Part shown: piece after piece, positions 35,091 through 42,324 of the stretch
How the letters are laid out: every line of letters starts with the position of its first letter
Numbering within the stretch: the stretch's first letter is position 1
NCBI GenBank assembly: GCA_002717835.1
Contig: PBBV01000023.1
Coordinates: forward strand, 1-42,787
Direction: 5' to 3'
Origin: Methanobacteriota archaeon
Lineage (GTDB): Archaea > Thermoplasmatota > Poseidoniia > Poseidoniales > Thalassarchaeaceae
DNA: 42,787 nucleotides
The notes under the pieces: model-generated
What the model saw: the letters and a program-made list of their open reading frames with translations, nothing else
Told to the model about the DNA's origin: nothing
The model's database searches: none
Position numbers and translations under genes: made by a program

Positions 35091-36605
35091 ATGAGTTCGC
35101 TACCATGGAAGGCCCATTTCCTTCACGGGACGCCCGGAGATGATCAGGTAGGAGGATCATCTAGGAATGTGCCCGGTGCATGCTGGTCGAGGGTAAACCC
35201 CGATCACATGCCGAAACCGGTATTGAGGATGTGGTCTGATGAGGTTGCAGTCATGCTAGGATTGGAGGTAGCTGAAGAGGATGTTCTCAGCGGAAACAGA
35301 TTAGTCACTGGCATGGACCCATATTCACAAAGGTATGGGGGGCACCAATTCGGGAGATGGGCCGGTCAGCTTGGGGATGGCAGAGCAATCACACTCGGCG
35401 AAGTTGAAGCGGATAATCTGATTCTAGAAATCCAGCTAAAGGGGGCGGGCAGGACGCCGTATTCCAGATTCGCGGATGGAAGGGCAGTGCTTCGCTCATC
35501 AATCCGGGAGTTCCTTTGCAGCGAAGCGATGCACCATCTCGGAGTGCCCAGCACTAGAGCCCTGTCCCTCGTCACCACTGGCGAAGAGGTCATCCGTGAT
35601 GTGATGTACGATGGGCGACCAGCACCCGAACCTGGGGCTATAGTTTGCAGGGTCGCTAACAGTTTCATCAGATTCGGGAGTTTTGAGATCCATGCTGCTA
35701 CTGGTGATTTGACTACCCTACGCGCATTGGTCGATTACACTATCGAGAAACACTTCCCGAATCACTCCTCGAGCTGTGATGACGAGCTCGTGGAATGGTT
35801 AATAGAAGTCGCAGATCGAACCTCATTGGCCATCGCCCACTGGATGCGGGTAGGGTTCGTTCACGGGGTGATGAACACGGACAACATGTCCATACATGGG
35901 CTCACCATAGACTACGGGCCTTACGGTTGGCTGGAAGGATTCGATCCAACATGGACCCCCAACACAACCGATGCGAGCACCAAGAGATACAGGTATGGTC
36001 AACAAGCAGAGGTTGGAGCATGGAATATCGCGCGCTTACTGGAAGCTGTCGCACATCTGATGGAAGAGCCGATGAAGCTTAATCTAGTTCTCGATTCATA
36101 CTACGCCTCCTATCAAGAGCACAGCCACAAAATGTGGTCTGAAAAACTAGGATTAGGACGTTTCGAGGATAGCGATAATGAGCTGATAAGCGGGCTATCA
36201 TCCACCCTTCAGCTCATCGAGACTGATATGACGATCTTCTTCAGGCTGCTATCGACCATGGATAAACCAGATGCTGAGCATCTTAGGCCTGCAATCTACA
36301 ATGGAGATGGTGATATCCCTGCGGAGTGGGACGCTTGGCTGGCCAGATGGTGGAATAGGGTAAATGGTGCCCCAGAAAGGGCTGTTATGATGAGAGCCAA
36401 TCCCAAATATGTCCTTAGGAACTGGATGGCACAAATGGCAATCGATTCTGCGGAAAATGGGGATTTCTCTGTTGCCGAGGAGCTCCATCAGATGCTCAAA
36501 ACCCCATATGAAGAACATCCTACACATGAGGAGAAGTGGTTCATCAAGCGGCCCGAATGGGCAAGAAACAGAGTAGGCTGCTCTATGCTGTCATGTTCCA
36601 GCTGA
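35091..36605 (+). CDS. selO: SelO/YdiU family protein adenylyltransferase (pseudokinase)
   Basis: A 504-residue SelO protein, close to the usual length of about 480-500. Signature segments are RYGGHQFGRWAGQLGDGRA, QLKGAGRTPYSR with Lys117, ADGRAVLRSSIREFLCSEAM, and FVHGVMNTDNMSIHG with D264-N265, followed by DYGPYGW with metal-binding D274. SelO transfers AMP from ATP to proteins with ATP bound upside-down, and it functions in redox stress responses in bacteria and mitochondria. The last residues are SCSS, with Cys502 where some animal homologues carry selenocysteine. ATG 35091 fits the family N-terminus; a TTG at 35052 is possible. The family is mainly bacterial and eukaryotic, so transfer into this archaeon is likely. 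Confidence 0.93.
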   Translation: MSSLPWKAHFLHGTPGDDQVGGSSRNVPGACWSRVNPDHMPKPVLRMWSDEVAVMLGLEVAEEDVLSGNRLVTGMDPYSQRYGGHQFGRWAGQLGDGRAITLGEVEADNLILEIQLKGAGRTPYSRFADGRAVLRSSIREFLCSEAMHHLGVPSTRALSLVTTGEEVIRDVMYDGRPAPEPGAIVCRVANSFIRFGSFEIHAATGDLTTLRALVDYTIEKHFPNHSSSCDDELVEWLIEVADRTSLAIAHWMRVGFVHGVMNTDNMSIHGLTIDYGPYGWLEGFDPTWTPNTTDASTKRYRYGQQAEVGAWNIARLLEAVAHLMEEPMKLNLVLDSYYASYQEHSHKMWSEKLGLGRFEDSDNELISGLSSTLQLIETDMTIFFRLLSTMDKPDAEHLRPAIYNGDGDIPAEWDAWLARWWNRVNGAPERAVMMRANPKYVLRNWMAQMAIDSAENGDFSVAEELHQMLKTPYEEHPTHEEKWFIKRPEWARNRVGCSMLSCSS

Positions 36606-36658
36606 TTATTCCCTATTGCAGCCCGTAGGTTGCCCAAACGAACTCCGAATGGCAAAAA

Positions 36659-37270
36659 TCATTTCTCTTCAATTAATTGTTTTTCTAGTCTCTCAGATAA
36701 TCTTGTTGCAAATGTTCTCCATCCTTCACTTTCTAGGCTGAAAAAAGCTAAAGTTTTGTTATTTTTGTCCAACATTTCAACTCTGTAATCCCAATATCCG
36801 TCCCTGTTACTGCTATTGTATCCAATATCATCGTCATCATTTCTAATTTCCACAAAGACTTTTTCCATTATCACGACATCTATTGTTTCTGGTTTGATCT
36901 GTTTATGGGAATAAGAGTTAATTTTGAGCGGGAGGTGTCTCTGGAGGTAAGCCCCATCATCATCCACGGTGATGCTGGTCCATTGCTTGTCTAGCCTGCC
37001 CCAGATACTCGACAGAATGATAAAACATGCTAGGAATAACAACGCGAATAATGAGTAATAAAATACATTTTCCTGCGGAAATAACTCCATCTCCGAAACT
37101 GGATTTGTGATAAATCCGGATGCGAACATAGAGATAACCATGAACATCAGAAAGTTACCTTGGGCTTTATTGGCTTTCAAAATCATTGTTCCTGTGTCTT
37201 TGGGCGGGGTCTTCAGGCCTTTCTGGCTCGAACCATCCGATTGTTCATCTTCCCACCAGGTATCATTCAT
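36659..37270 (-). CDS. Membrane protein with N-terminal WWED motif and PH-like C-terminal region
   Basis: A 203-residue protein starting MNDTWWEDEQ, with two membrane helices (about residues 40-90) and a soluble C-terminal domain of alternating beta strands closed by a long amphipathic helix (WRTFATRLSERLEKQL). This order resembles bacterial PH-like domains, but I cannot assign a family. ATG 37270 is chosen because it gives the WWED start shared with the protein at 38032-39708 and has GTTAAGT about 24 nt upstream; the frame stays open to 37498 with unconvincing sequence. Confidence 0.65.
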   Translation of the reverse strand: MNDTWWEDEQSDGSSQKGLKTPPKDTGTMILKANKAQGNFLMFMVISMFASGFITNPVSEMELFPQENVFYYSLFALLFLACFIILSSIWGRLDKQWTSITVDDDGAYLQRHLPLKINSYSHKQIKPETIDVVIMEKVFVEIRNDDDDIGYNSSNRDGYWDYRVEMLDKNNKTLAFFSLESEGWRTFATRLSERLEKQLIEEK

Positions 37271-37380
37271 AAAAACAACCAAGAGCATCGACTTAACAGA
37301 GTTTTGCAGGTCAGCGGTTGACTGATGCGCTACTGTGATGCTGTCACAATCTGAGTGATTTATACCTCGCAAACTCAAGC

Positions 37381-37466
37381 TACACCTTGGCGATCGTTGT
37401 AGATTGGGAACCAGATGCGCGCGCGCTCCTAGCGAAGATTGGGATAGATCGCTCAGCTCAGGTGTA
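37381..37466. other. Long imperfect inverted repeat in a divergent promoter region
   Basis: TACACCT (37381-37387) pairs with AGGTGTA (37460-37466), and inside it GCGATC (37390-37395) pairs with GATCGC (37447-37452), enclosing a segment with alternating GC. It lies in the 245-bp gap between divergent genes at 37270 and 37516. It could be an operator or a structured RNA. Nothing else recognisable is in this gap. Confidence 0.3.
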
Positions 37467-37515
37467 ACACATACATCATGAGGGTAATTCCTCCGCATCC
37501 AATAGGGGGATAGGC

Positions 37516-37983
37516 GTGGATTCTATTATTTGGTTGAAGGGAATGTTCCGCCAAGAGATGGACCTAAGACCTCCCTCCCTCGCAAAAATCAACAAAGAGA
37601 GTGTAATTATCTGCGATGCAGACAATATTGCTATTGCTCATGCAGCCAAGAAGGATAGAGGGAATGGTTCTGAAATCAATAGTCTCGTAGTAGACCCATC
37701 TTTCAGAGGTAGAGGATTATCACATAAATTGTTGGAAAAATGTGGGGATGGGAGGCTTTTTGCGTATACTCGAGATATCAGACTTCAATCTGCATTGGAA
37801 AAGGCTGGTTTTGTGAGAGCGGCGACTCCAGGTTTGTTTTGTACCGTGAATGTAATCATAAGCAGATTAGGAATATTTTCTTGGATGATATTTTCACTAG
37901 AATTTAGACGAATCATCCACCAGATTAAACATATCATGGATTACAAATTGTATGTGAGGGAGGGCTCAGAACTGGGGGAATGA
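37516..37983 (+). CDS. GNAT-family N-acetyltransferase
   Basis: A 155-residue protein with the core of the GNAT fold: a strand with INSLVVDPSFRGRGLSHKLLEKC, in which R-G-x-G-x-S/A is the acetyl-CoA pyrophosphate-binding loop, then a strand and helix ending in LEKAGFVRA. It probably acetylates an amine on a small molecule or protein; the substrate is unknown. The N-terminal half is short for the family and the C-terminal 45 residues are basic and hydrophobic. The start is GTG 37516; ATG 37543 is an alternative. Confidence 0.75.
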   Translation: MDSIIWLKGMFRQEMDLRPPSLAKINKESVIICDADNIAIAHAAKKDRGNGSEINSLVVDPSFRGRGLSHKLLEKCGDGRLFAYTRDIRLQSALEKAGFVRAATPGLFCTVNVIISRLGIFSWMIFSLEFRRIIHQIKHIMDYKLYVREGSELGE

Positions 37984-38031
37984 AAATTACTTTGCTTAGA
38001 TAATCAGGACCGTAATATCCGTTCGGGCCCA

Positions 38032-39708
38032 CTAACGTATAAAACTGTGAAATTTCTTCCCCTTCTTCCACTTCCAGTTCATCCTTACCGGGAGATCGAG
38101 ATCAGAGGCCAGTTGTTCTGCAAACTCGCGCTGCTCCTTTTTACTCCTGAATTGGAATCTGATTCGGTATTCTCCGACCCAAGGCCTGACTCCATCGCCC
38201 TCCAGGTCGATTTCTTGGAAGCCAGCCAGCCCGGCTGGAAGACCGGGCATCCGCACGATTTCCCATAACAGAGTGAGCATGTCATTGATGTCCTTGACGG
38301 CTGGGTCCTCGTCCCTTAGCCATATCAGGTGCAGGACGACATTGTACCCCTTCCGGGTTGTCTTTCTGCCTTCCCATTCGCCGGCCTTATTCTGCCTGGT
38401 CCTGGGAAAATCCCATCGGTCTACGACTCGAACACACGAATGCTCGGGTATGTCCCTCTTCCTCATCCTCTTGCCGTACAGCCCGTCAAGGAGGTGGAGG
38501 TGGGTGTCGCTGAGCCTGTACCCGGCGAACGTCGCATTCTTCATGGTGAATCTCGTATGCTTCAGAGCCAGGGTGGCCAACGAGAACAGTCCGGCTAGCA
38601 AGACCAGTAGGAACAGCGGGCCCAACCCTGAATCCGACCCTAACTCCACATCCAGTCTCCCTACTGCGTACACCGAGGCGAACAGAGAAAGGACCGGCAA
38701 TCCGTACCTCGTGGCAACCCTATTGATTGAGCCGTCCATCTCTATCGGAGGGGGGCTGAGCTTGTCTCGAACGGTGGAGTACTTCTCGATGAGGAATTCC
38801 ATCCTCTCCTTTATTTCCTCCATGTCCATGTCTTTCGCAAGGTTCTCCGGGCTCCCCTTCTTGCGTCCCAGCGGGCCCAAAAGGTCTGTGAACACCCATG
38901 CGAGGAGAATGAGCAGTATAGGTTGAGACGCTAATGTAAATAACGAGTCTCGGACACTGTAGGAATCATTGCCATTGAGGGCCAAGAACAGTGAGACTGG
39001 TATGGAAAAAAACAGGTTGGTTATGAGGACAAACCCTAGGAATCCACCCCATACCCTGCGGTCAAACAGGCTGATGTCAATCGGGGATGCATTTGGTCCC
39101 TTTACGTACTCCTCCTTATCCCATTTGTGGTCGTATTTCACCCTGAGGAGATCGTTTGAAAGCTTGTATTGAATCGAGCTCTTTGGCGCTATCGCGCCAT
39201 CACGCTGCTCGCCTGATTCCTTTGTGATAGTGATATAGCCGAAGACCTCGAGAGGGCGGTGCTTCCACATGATGGCGTCCATCCAGCCGTAGCGGCGGAT
39301 ATCGCTGTGGTGTGGGTGCTCAGGGTCTCGGAGAGCCTCCCAGTAATGAGCGATTATCGGCTTGAGTCGTATGGCCTCATGCAGCCGCTGGAATTCGTAC
39401 CACTCCTTCCGCTTCTTCAGGAAGTTGATGCGCCCGTCCCCGAATATGGATGCTAAAAGGAGGTATGGCCCCCCTATTAGGAATAGTAGCACCCCAATCA
39501 GGAAGATGGCGGATCCGGCGTCTATTGCTAGAGGAGCGCTCTCTTCTCCCTGCAGAGGGATGTTGAACATAACCAACCCGGTGAGTGAGGTTAGAATCCC
39601 ACATGGAAAATATAGGATCCTCTTCAACTTCGCGCGGGGAATCGGGTGGCTTTTCACCTGATCTTCTTCAAGACTTCCGAAATCTGGGTCCTCCCACCAA
39701 TTCTCCAT
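38032..39708 (-). CDS. Large membrane protein with N-terminal WWED motif and PH-like C-terminal region
   Basis: A 558-residue protein starting MENWWEDPDF. It has two membrane helices near residues 32-90, a soluble segment with two Trp-rich parts, two helices around 220-280, a coiled-coil-like stretch (EEIKERMEFLIEKY), two more helices around 340-385, and a C-terminal domain of beta strands ending with a helix (KKEQREFAEQLASDL) and a basic tail. I do not recognise the family. It is more GC-rich than its neighbours. TATAAT on the plus strand at 39733-39738 is the reversed TATA element about 27 nt before the ATG. Confidence 0.75.
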   Translation of the reverse strand: MENWWEDPDFGSLEEDQVKSHPIPRAKLKRILYFPCGILTSLTGLVMFNIPLQGEESAPLAIDAGSAIFLIGVLLFLIGGPYLLLASIFGDGRINFLKKRKEWYEFQRLHEAIRLKPIIAHYWEALRDPEHPHHSDIRRYGWMDAIMWKHRPLEVFGYITITKESGEQRDGAIAPKSSIQYKLSNDLLRVKYDHKWDKEEYVKGPNASPIDISLFDRRVWGGFLGFVLITNLFFSIPVSLFLALNGNDSYSVRDSLFTLASQPILLILLAWVFTDLLGPLGRKKGSPENLAKDMDMEEIKERMEFLIEKYSTVRDKLSPPPIEMDGSINRVATRYGLPVLSLFASVYAVGRLDVELGSDSGLGPLFLLVLLAGLFSLATLALKHTRFTMKNATFAGYRLSDTHLHLLDGLYGKRMRKRDIPEHSCVRVVDRWDFPRTRQNKAGEWEGRKTTRKGYNVVLHLIWLRDEDPAVKDINDMLTLLWEIVRMPGLPAGLAGFQEIDLEGDGVRPWVGEYRIRFQFRSKKEQREFAEQLASDLDLPVRMNWKWKKGKKFHSFIR

Positions 39709-39732
39709 TACAACTCACCAAAAGTGATCATG

Positions 39733-39738
39733 TATAAT
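39733..39738 (-). promoter_or_regulatory. TATA box of the 38032-39708 gene
   Basis: Read on the minus strand this is ATTATA, centred about 27.5 nt upstream of the ATG at 39708. Good agreement with a leaderless start. Confidence 0.55.
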
Positions 39739-39788
39739 AAAAAAACGACCTGACGAGTGCTTGTTTCTCCATAACCCACGATATCCAA

Positions 39789-40193
39789 TCACGTCGAATC
39801 AGTTTTGGGATTATACGACTCGACCATAGCGGTGGGCAGAAGTCCAATCGTCACAATAAGTGCCAGTATAACAGACGCGTGAACCATCCAGATATTTTCC
39901 GCTGTGAATTCCCCAAGCAGGAGTGATACTCCCATCGCCGCGGCTTCCAGGCCAGCGGTAGTCGTCTGAACTCGACCCATGTCGAGACCGGGATTTTTCA
40001 GCCATAGCCAACTGCCTAGAACATTAGTTCCAAGCAAAGCAGCACCTATGGTCCTCAACCATGCAGTGTTCACTGCTTCGGCCTGCAGTATGTCGCAGAA
40101 CAGGTCCGGTGCCAGGATCAAAACTAGCCCATAAGCAAGGGACGCCCAAAGATTCACCATCATCGAGGGTCTCCCAATCGACTCAACTAGCAT
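39789..40193 (-). CDS. Unrecognised four-helix membrane protein
   Basis: A 134-residue protein with about four membrane helices, an LGTNVLGSWLWLKN segment between helix 2 and helix 3, and a polar C-terminal tail. The size and helix pattern resemble small DoxX/DUF-type integral membrane proteins, but no signature is clear. ATG 40193 is supported by ATATAT at 40216-40221. No partner gene is apparent. Confidence 0.65.
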   Translation of the reverse strand: MLVESIGRPSMMVNLWASLAYGLVLILAPDLFCDILQAEAVNTAWLRTIGAALLGTNVLGSWLWLKNPGLDMGRVQTTTAGLEAAAMGVSLLLGEFTAENIWMVHASVILALIVTIGLLPTAMVESYNPKTDST

Positions 40194-40215
40194 TAATTAA
40201 GAACAAACAAAGTGA

Positions 40216-40221
40216 ATATAT
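40216..40221 (-). promoter_or_regulatory. TATA box of the 39789-40193 gene
   Basis: ATATAT is centred 25.5 nt upstream of the minus-strand ATG at 40193, fitting a leaderless transcript. Confidence 0.55.
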
Positions 40222-40259
40222 CATAGTGTCGAATATCGGCGGTTGATTCCTATTTCTTG

Positions 40260-40273
40260 AGTCATGTATGACT
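40260..40273. promoter_or_regulatory. Short dyad in the divergent region before the flavoprotein gene
   Basis: AGTCAT and ATGACT form perfect 6-bp arms around GT. The site lies in the 298-bp A/T-rich gap between divergent genes (40193 and 40492). It could be an operator for either side; there is no further evidence. Confidence 0.3.
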
Positions 40274-40412
40274 TGAATGGTATGGGATAATGTAACCGTT
40301 TATGCCAGGTACATCACACATACTAACGCCGCAACAAATTTACACATGTGAATGGGAAAAAATCCACATTACCTACATTTTTACAATCCGAAAAAAAGAA
40401 GTTGTCAATCAT

Positions 40413-40466
40413 CAAAATTATATCATTAATTTCCTTAACTTAAACAAGATTATATCATTAATTTCC
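40413..40466 (+). repeat. Duplicated 22-bp TATA-containing element upstream of the flavoprotein gene
   Basis: Two copies (40413-40434 and 40445-40466) differ at one base, include an identical 18-bp core, and repeat at a 32-bp period. Each contains TTATAT. The second copy, with TTATAT at 40451-40456, would start transcription near 40479, just before GAGG (40480-40483), a Shine-Dalgarno-like site 8 nt before the ATG at 40492. A 10-codon reading frame starts at 40467 and ends inside the gene start (40497-40499). Confidence 0.6.
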
Positions 40467-40491
40467 ATGACCAAAAGTAGAGGAAAACGCG

Positions 40492-42249
40492 ATGAATAGA
40501 GGGTATAGGACCGAGATTTGCAATGTTTTAGTGATAGGCTCAGGAGGTGCAGGTTTACGAGCTGCTATCGAGGCTCATGAGAAAGGCTGCGAAGTAATGG
40601 TAATAGGCAAGAGAGTCAGAAATGACGCCCATACTACATTGGCTGCAGGAGGTGTAAATGCAGCCTTGGGTAACGTCGATCCCCAGGATGACTGGGTCCA
40701 GCATTTCGTAGACACATATCAAGACGGGTACTTTATTGCGGATCCTGAAATTGTAGAAACCCTCGTAAAAGAGTCTCCCGATAGGGTCAATGAATTGGTT
40801 GACTGGGGTGCATCTTTTGCGGTAAATGATGAAGGTAAACTGGACCAACGGTTTTTTGGAGCGCACACATACAGAAGAACGTGTTACGCCGGCGATTATA
40901 CGGGGAGGGTAATTCTTACCACACTGCTGGACAAGGTCTCCGAACTTGGTGTAAAAATTAAGGATATGATGTATGTTTCAAAGTTATTAGTAAGCGAAAA
41001 AAACGGACAAAAACAATGCTTTGGTGCACTTGCATTTGACATTGTCACGGGAGAAAGGTGTGTTTATCTTGCGGATTCGATTATCTTAGCTGCCGGGGGC
41101 CACACCAGAATATGGAGAAGGAGTTCATCAAGACGTGATGAAAATACTGGAGATGCTATGAGGCTAGCTTTGAATGCAGGCTGCCAATTATCAGATATGG
41201 AAATGGTACAGTTCCATCCAACTGGAATGGTTCACCCTGAATCACTAGCGGGAACACTGGTAACAGAAGCAGTAAGGGGGGAAGGCGGAATCCTAACGAA
41301 TTCAAATGGTGAGAGATTCATGGAAAATTACGATAAGACCAGAATGGAGCTTTCTACCCGGGACAGGGTCGCTTTGGCGAATTATACTGAAATCATTGAG
41401 GGCCGTGGTACAGACAATGAGGGCGTATTGTTGAACATTAGCCATTTAGGCAAGGAAAAAATAATGGAAAAACTCCCAAGGATGTATAGGCAGTTCATGG
41501 AGTCGCAAATGTTGGACATATCCAAATCCCCCATGGAAGTCGCACCAACAGCACATTACAGCATGGGTGGAGTTGTAGTAGATCCGAAGACCCAGTCTAC
41601 ACGCGTGTCGGGCCTATATGCTGCTGGTGAATGTACTGCAGGATTGCACGGGGCCAACAGACTCGGTGGTAATTCATTAGCCGAGATACTTGTGTTTGGA
41701 AAAATAGCAGGGGAGGAAGCAGCCGTTTTTTCGAATAGCCTTGAGTTACAGATCAGAGATAAAAATGCCATATTAGAAGCAAATAACGAACTTGATTTAC
41801 TGACCTCCGAGGGGGAAAATCTAGCAAGGCCACTCCAAAGGAAAGTCAGAGATATTATGTGGAAATATTGTGGTGTAGTGAGATCAGGTGATGGATTAAT
41901 TATCGGTCTCAAAGAACTCGAAAAGGTAAGAAAAGCTTCTAATGAAGTTGACGTAAGACCATCCGCCGAAGGATACATTGATTTGGCCCTGGCTCTGGAT
42001 TTACTCGGTTCAATCGAAAGTGCTGAGGCAACTATGAAATCCGCTTTACTAAGAAAAGAAAGCCGAGGTGCACACCAAAGGACCGATTATCCAGATTTAT
42101 CTGATGAAGAAATAGTGAATTATCTTGTTGAGTTAGAAAAAGGAGAGCAGAAGACCAGCACAAGGAAAGTTAAACCCGTGCGTGATGATCTGATGGAACC
42201 ATTATCAAAATTTTCTGATTTAGGTGTAGATGGTAGGCTTTTAGAGTGA
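40492..42249 (+). CDS. sdhA: Succinate dehydrogenase/fumarate reductase flavoprotein subunit
   Basis: A 585-residue FAD protein. The dinucleotide motif is VIGSGGAGLRAA (14-25). His47 in DAHTTLAAGGVNAALGN aligns with the histidine that binds FAD covalently in SdhA/FrdA. Active-site residues are H242 (FHPTG), R290 (TRD), H355 (APTAHYSMGG) and R390 (GANRLGG). It oxidises succinate or reduces fumarate. L-aspartate oxidase is the main alternative; the covalent-FAD histidine and the C-terminal domain argue for SdhA/FrdA. The iron-sulfur and membrane subunit genes are not adjacent. The gene is A/T-rich relative to the informational genes of the window. Confidence 0.88.
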   Translation: MNRGYRTEICNVLVIGSGGAGLRAAIEAHEKGCEVMVIGKRVRNDAHTTLAAGGVNAALGNVDPQDDWVQHFVDTYQDGYFIADPEIVETLVKESPDRVNELVDWGASFAVNDEGKLDQRFFGAHTYRRTCYAGDYTGRVILTTLLDKVSELGVKIKDMMYVSKLLVSEKNGQKQCFGALAFDIVTGERCVYLADSIILAAGGHTRIWRRSSSRRDENTGDAMRLALNAGCQLSDMEMVQFHPTGMVHPESLAGTLVTEAVRGEGGILTNSNGERFMENYDKTRMELSTRDRVALANYTEIIEGRGTDNEGVLLNISHLGKEKIMEKLPRMYRQFMESQMLDISKSPMEVAPTAHYSMGGVVVDPKTQSTRVSGLYAAGECTAGLHGANRLGGNSLAEILVFGKIAGEEAAVFSNSLELQIRDKNAILEANNELDLLTSEGENLARPLQRKVRDIMWKYCGVVRSGDGLIIGLKELEKVRKASNEVDVRPSAEGYIDLALALDLLGSIESAEATMKSALLRKESRGAHQRTDYPDLSDEEIVNYLVELEKGEQKTSTRKVKPVRDDLMEPLSKFSDLGVDGRLLE

Positions 42250-42324
42250 TTTTCAAAAAAAATTATTGAGTCCGCCCCCATTTACCAATCCATCATCCCA
42301 TGTGGTTATGATGAAGAATTTCAT

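Noticed and set aside
37271-37498. N-terminal extension of the 36659-37270 protein by 76 residues
   Set aside because: The extended part is unlike a protein start, overlaps an inverted repeat, and hides the WWED N-terminus.
40302-40499. A 65-codon frame through the promoter region of sdhA
   Set aside because: It spans A/T-rich repeats and TATA elements and overlaps the start of sdhA; only its last 10 codons are considered as a possible short leader frame.
40492-42249. L-aspartate oxidase (NadB) for the flavoprotein
   Set aside because: The histidine in DAHTTLAAGG matches the covalent-FAD site of SdhA/FrdA, which NadB lacks. No nadA or nadC gene is nearby.
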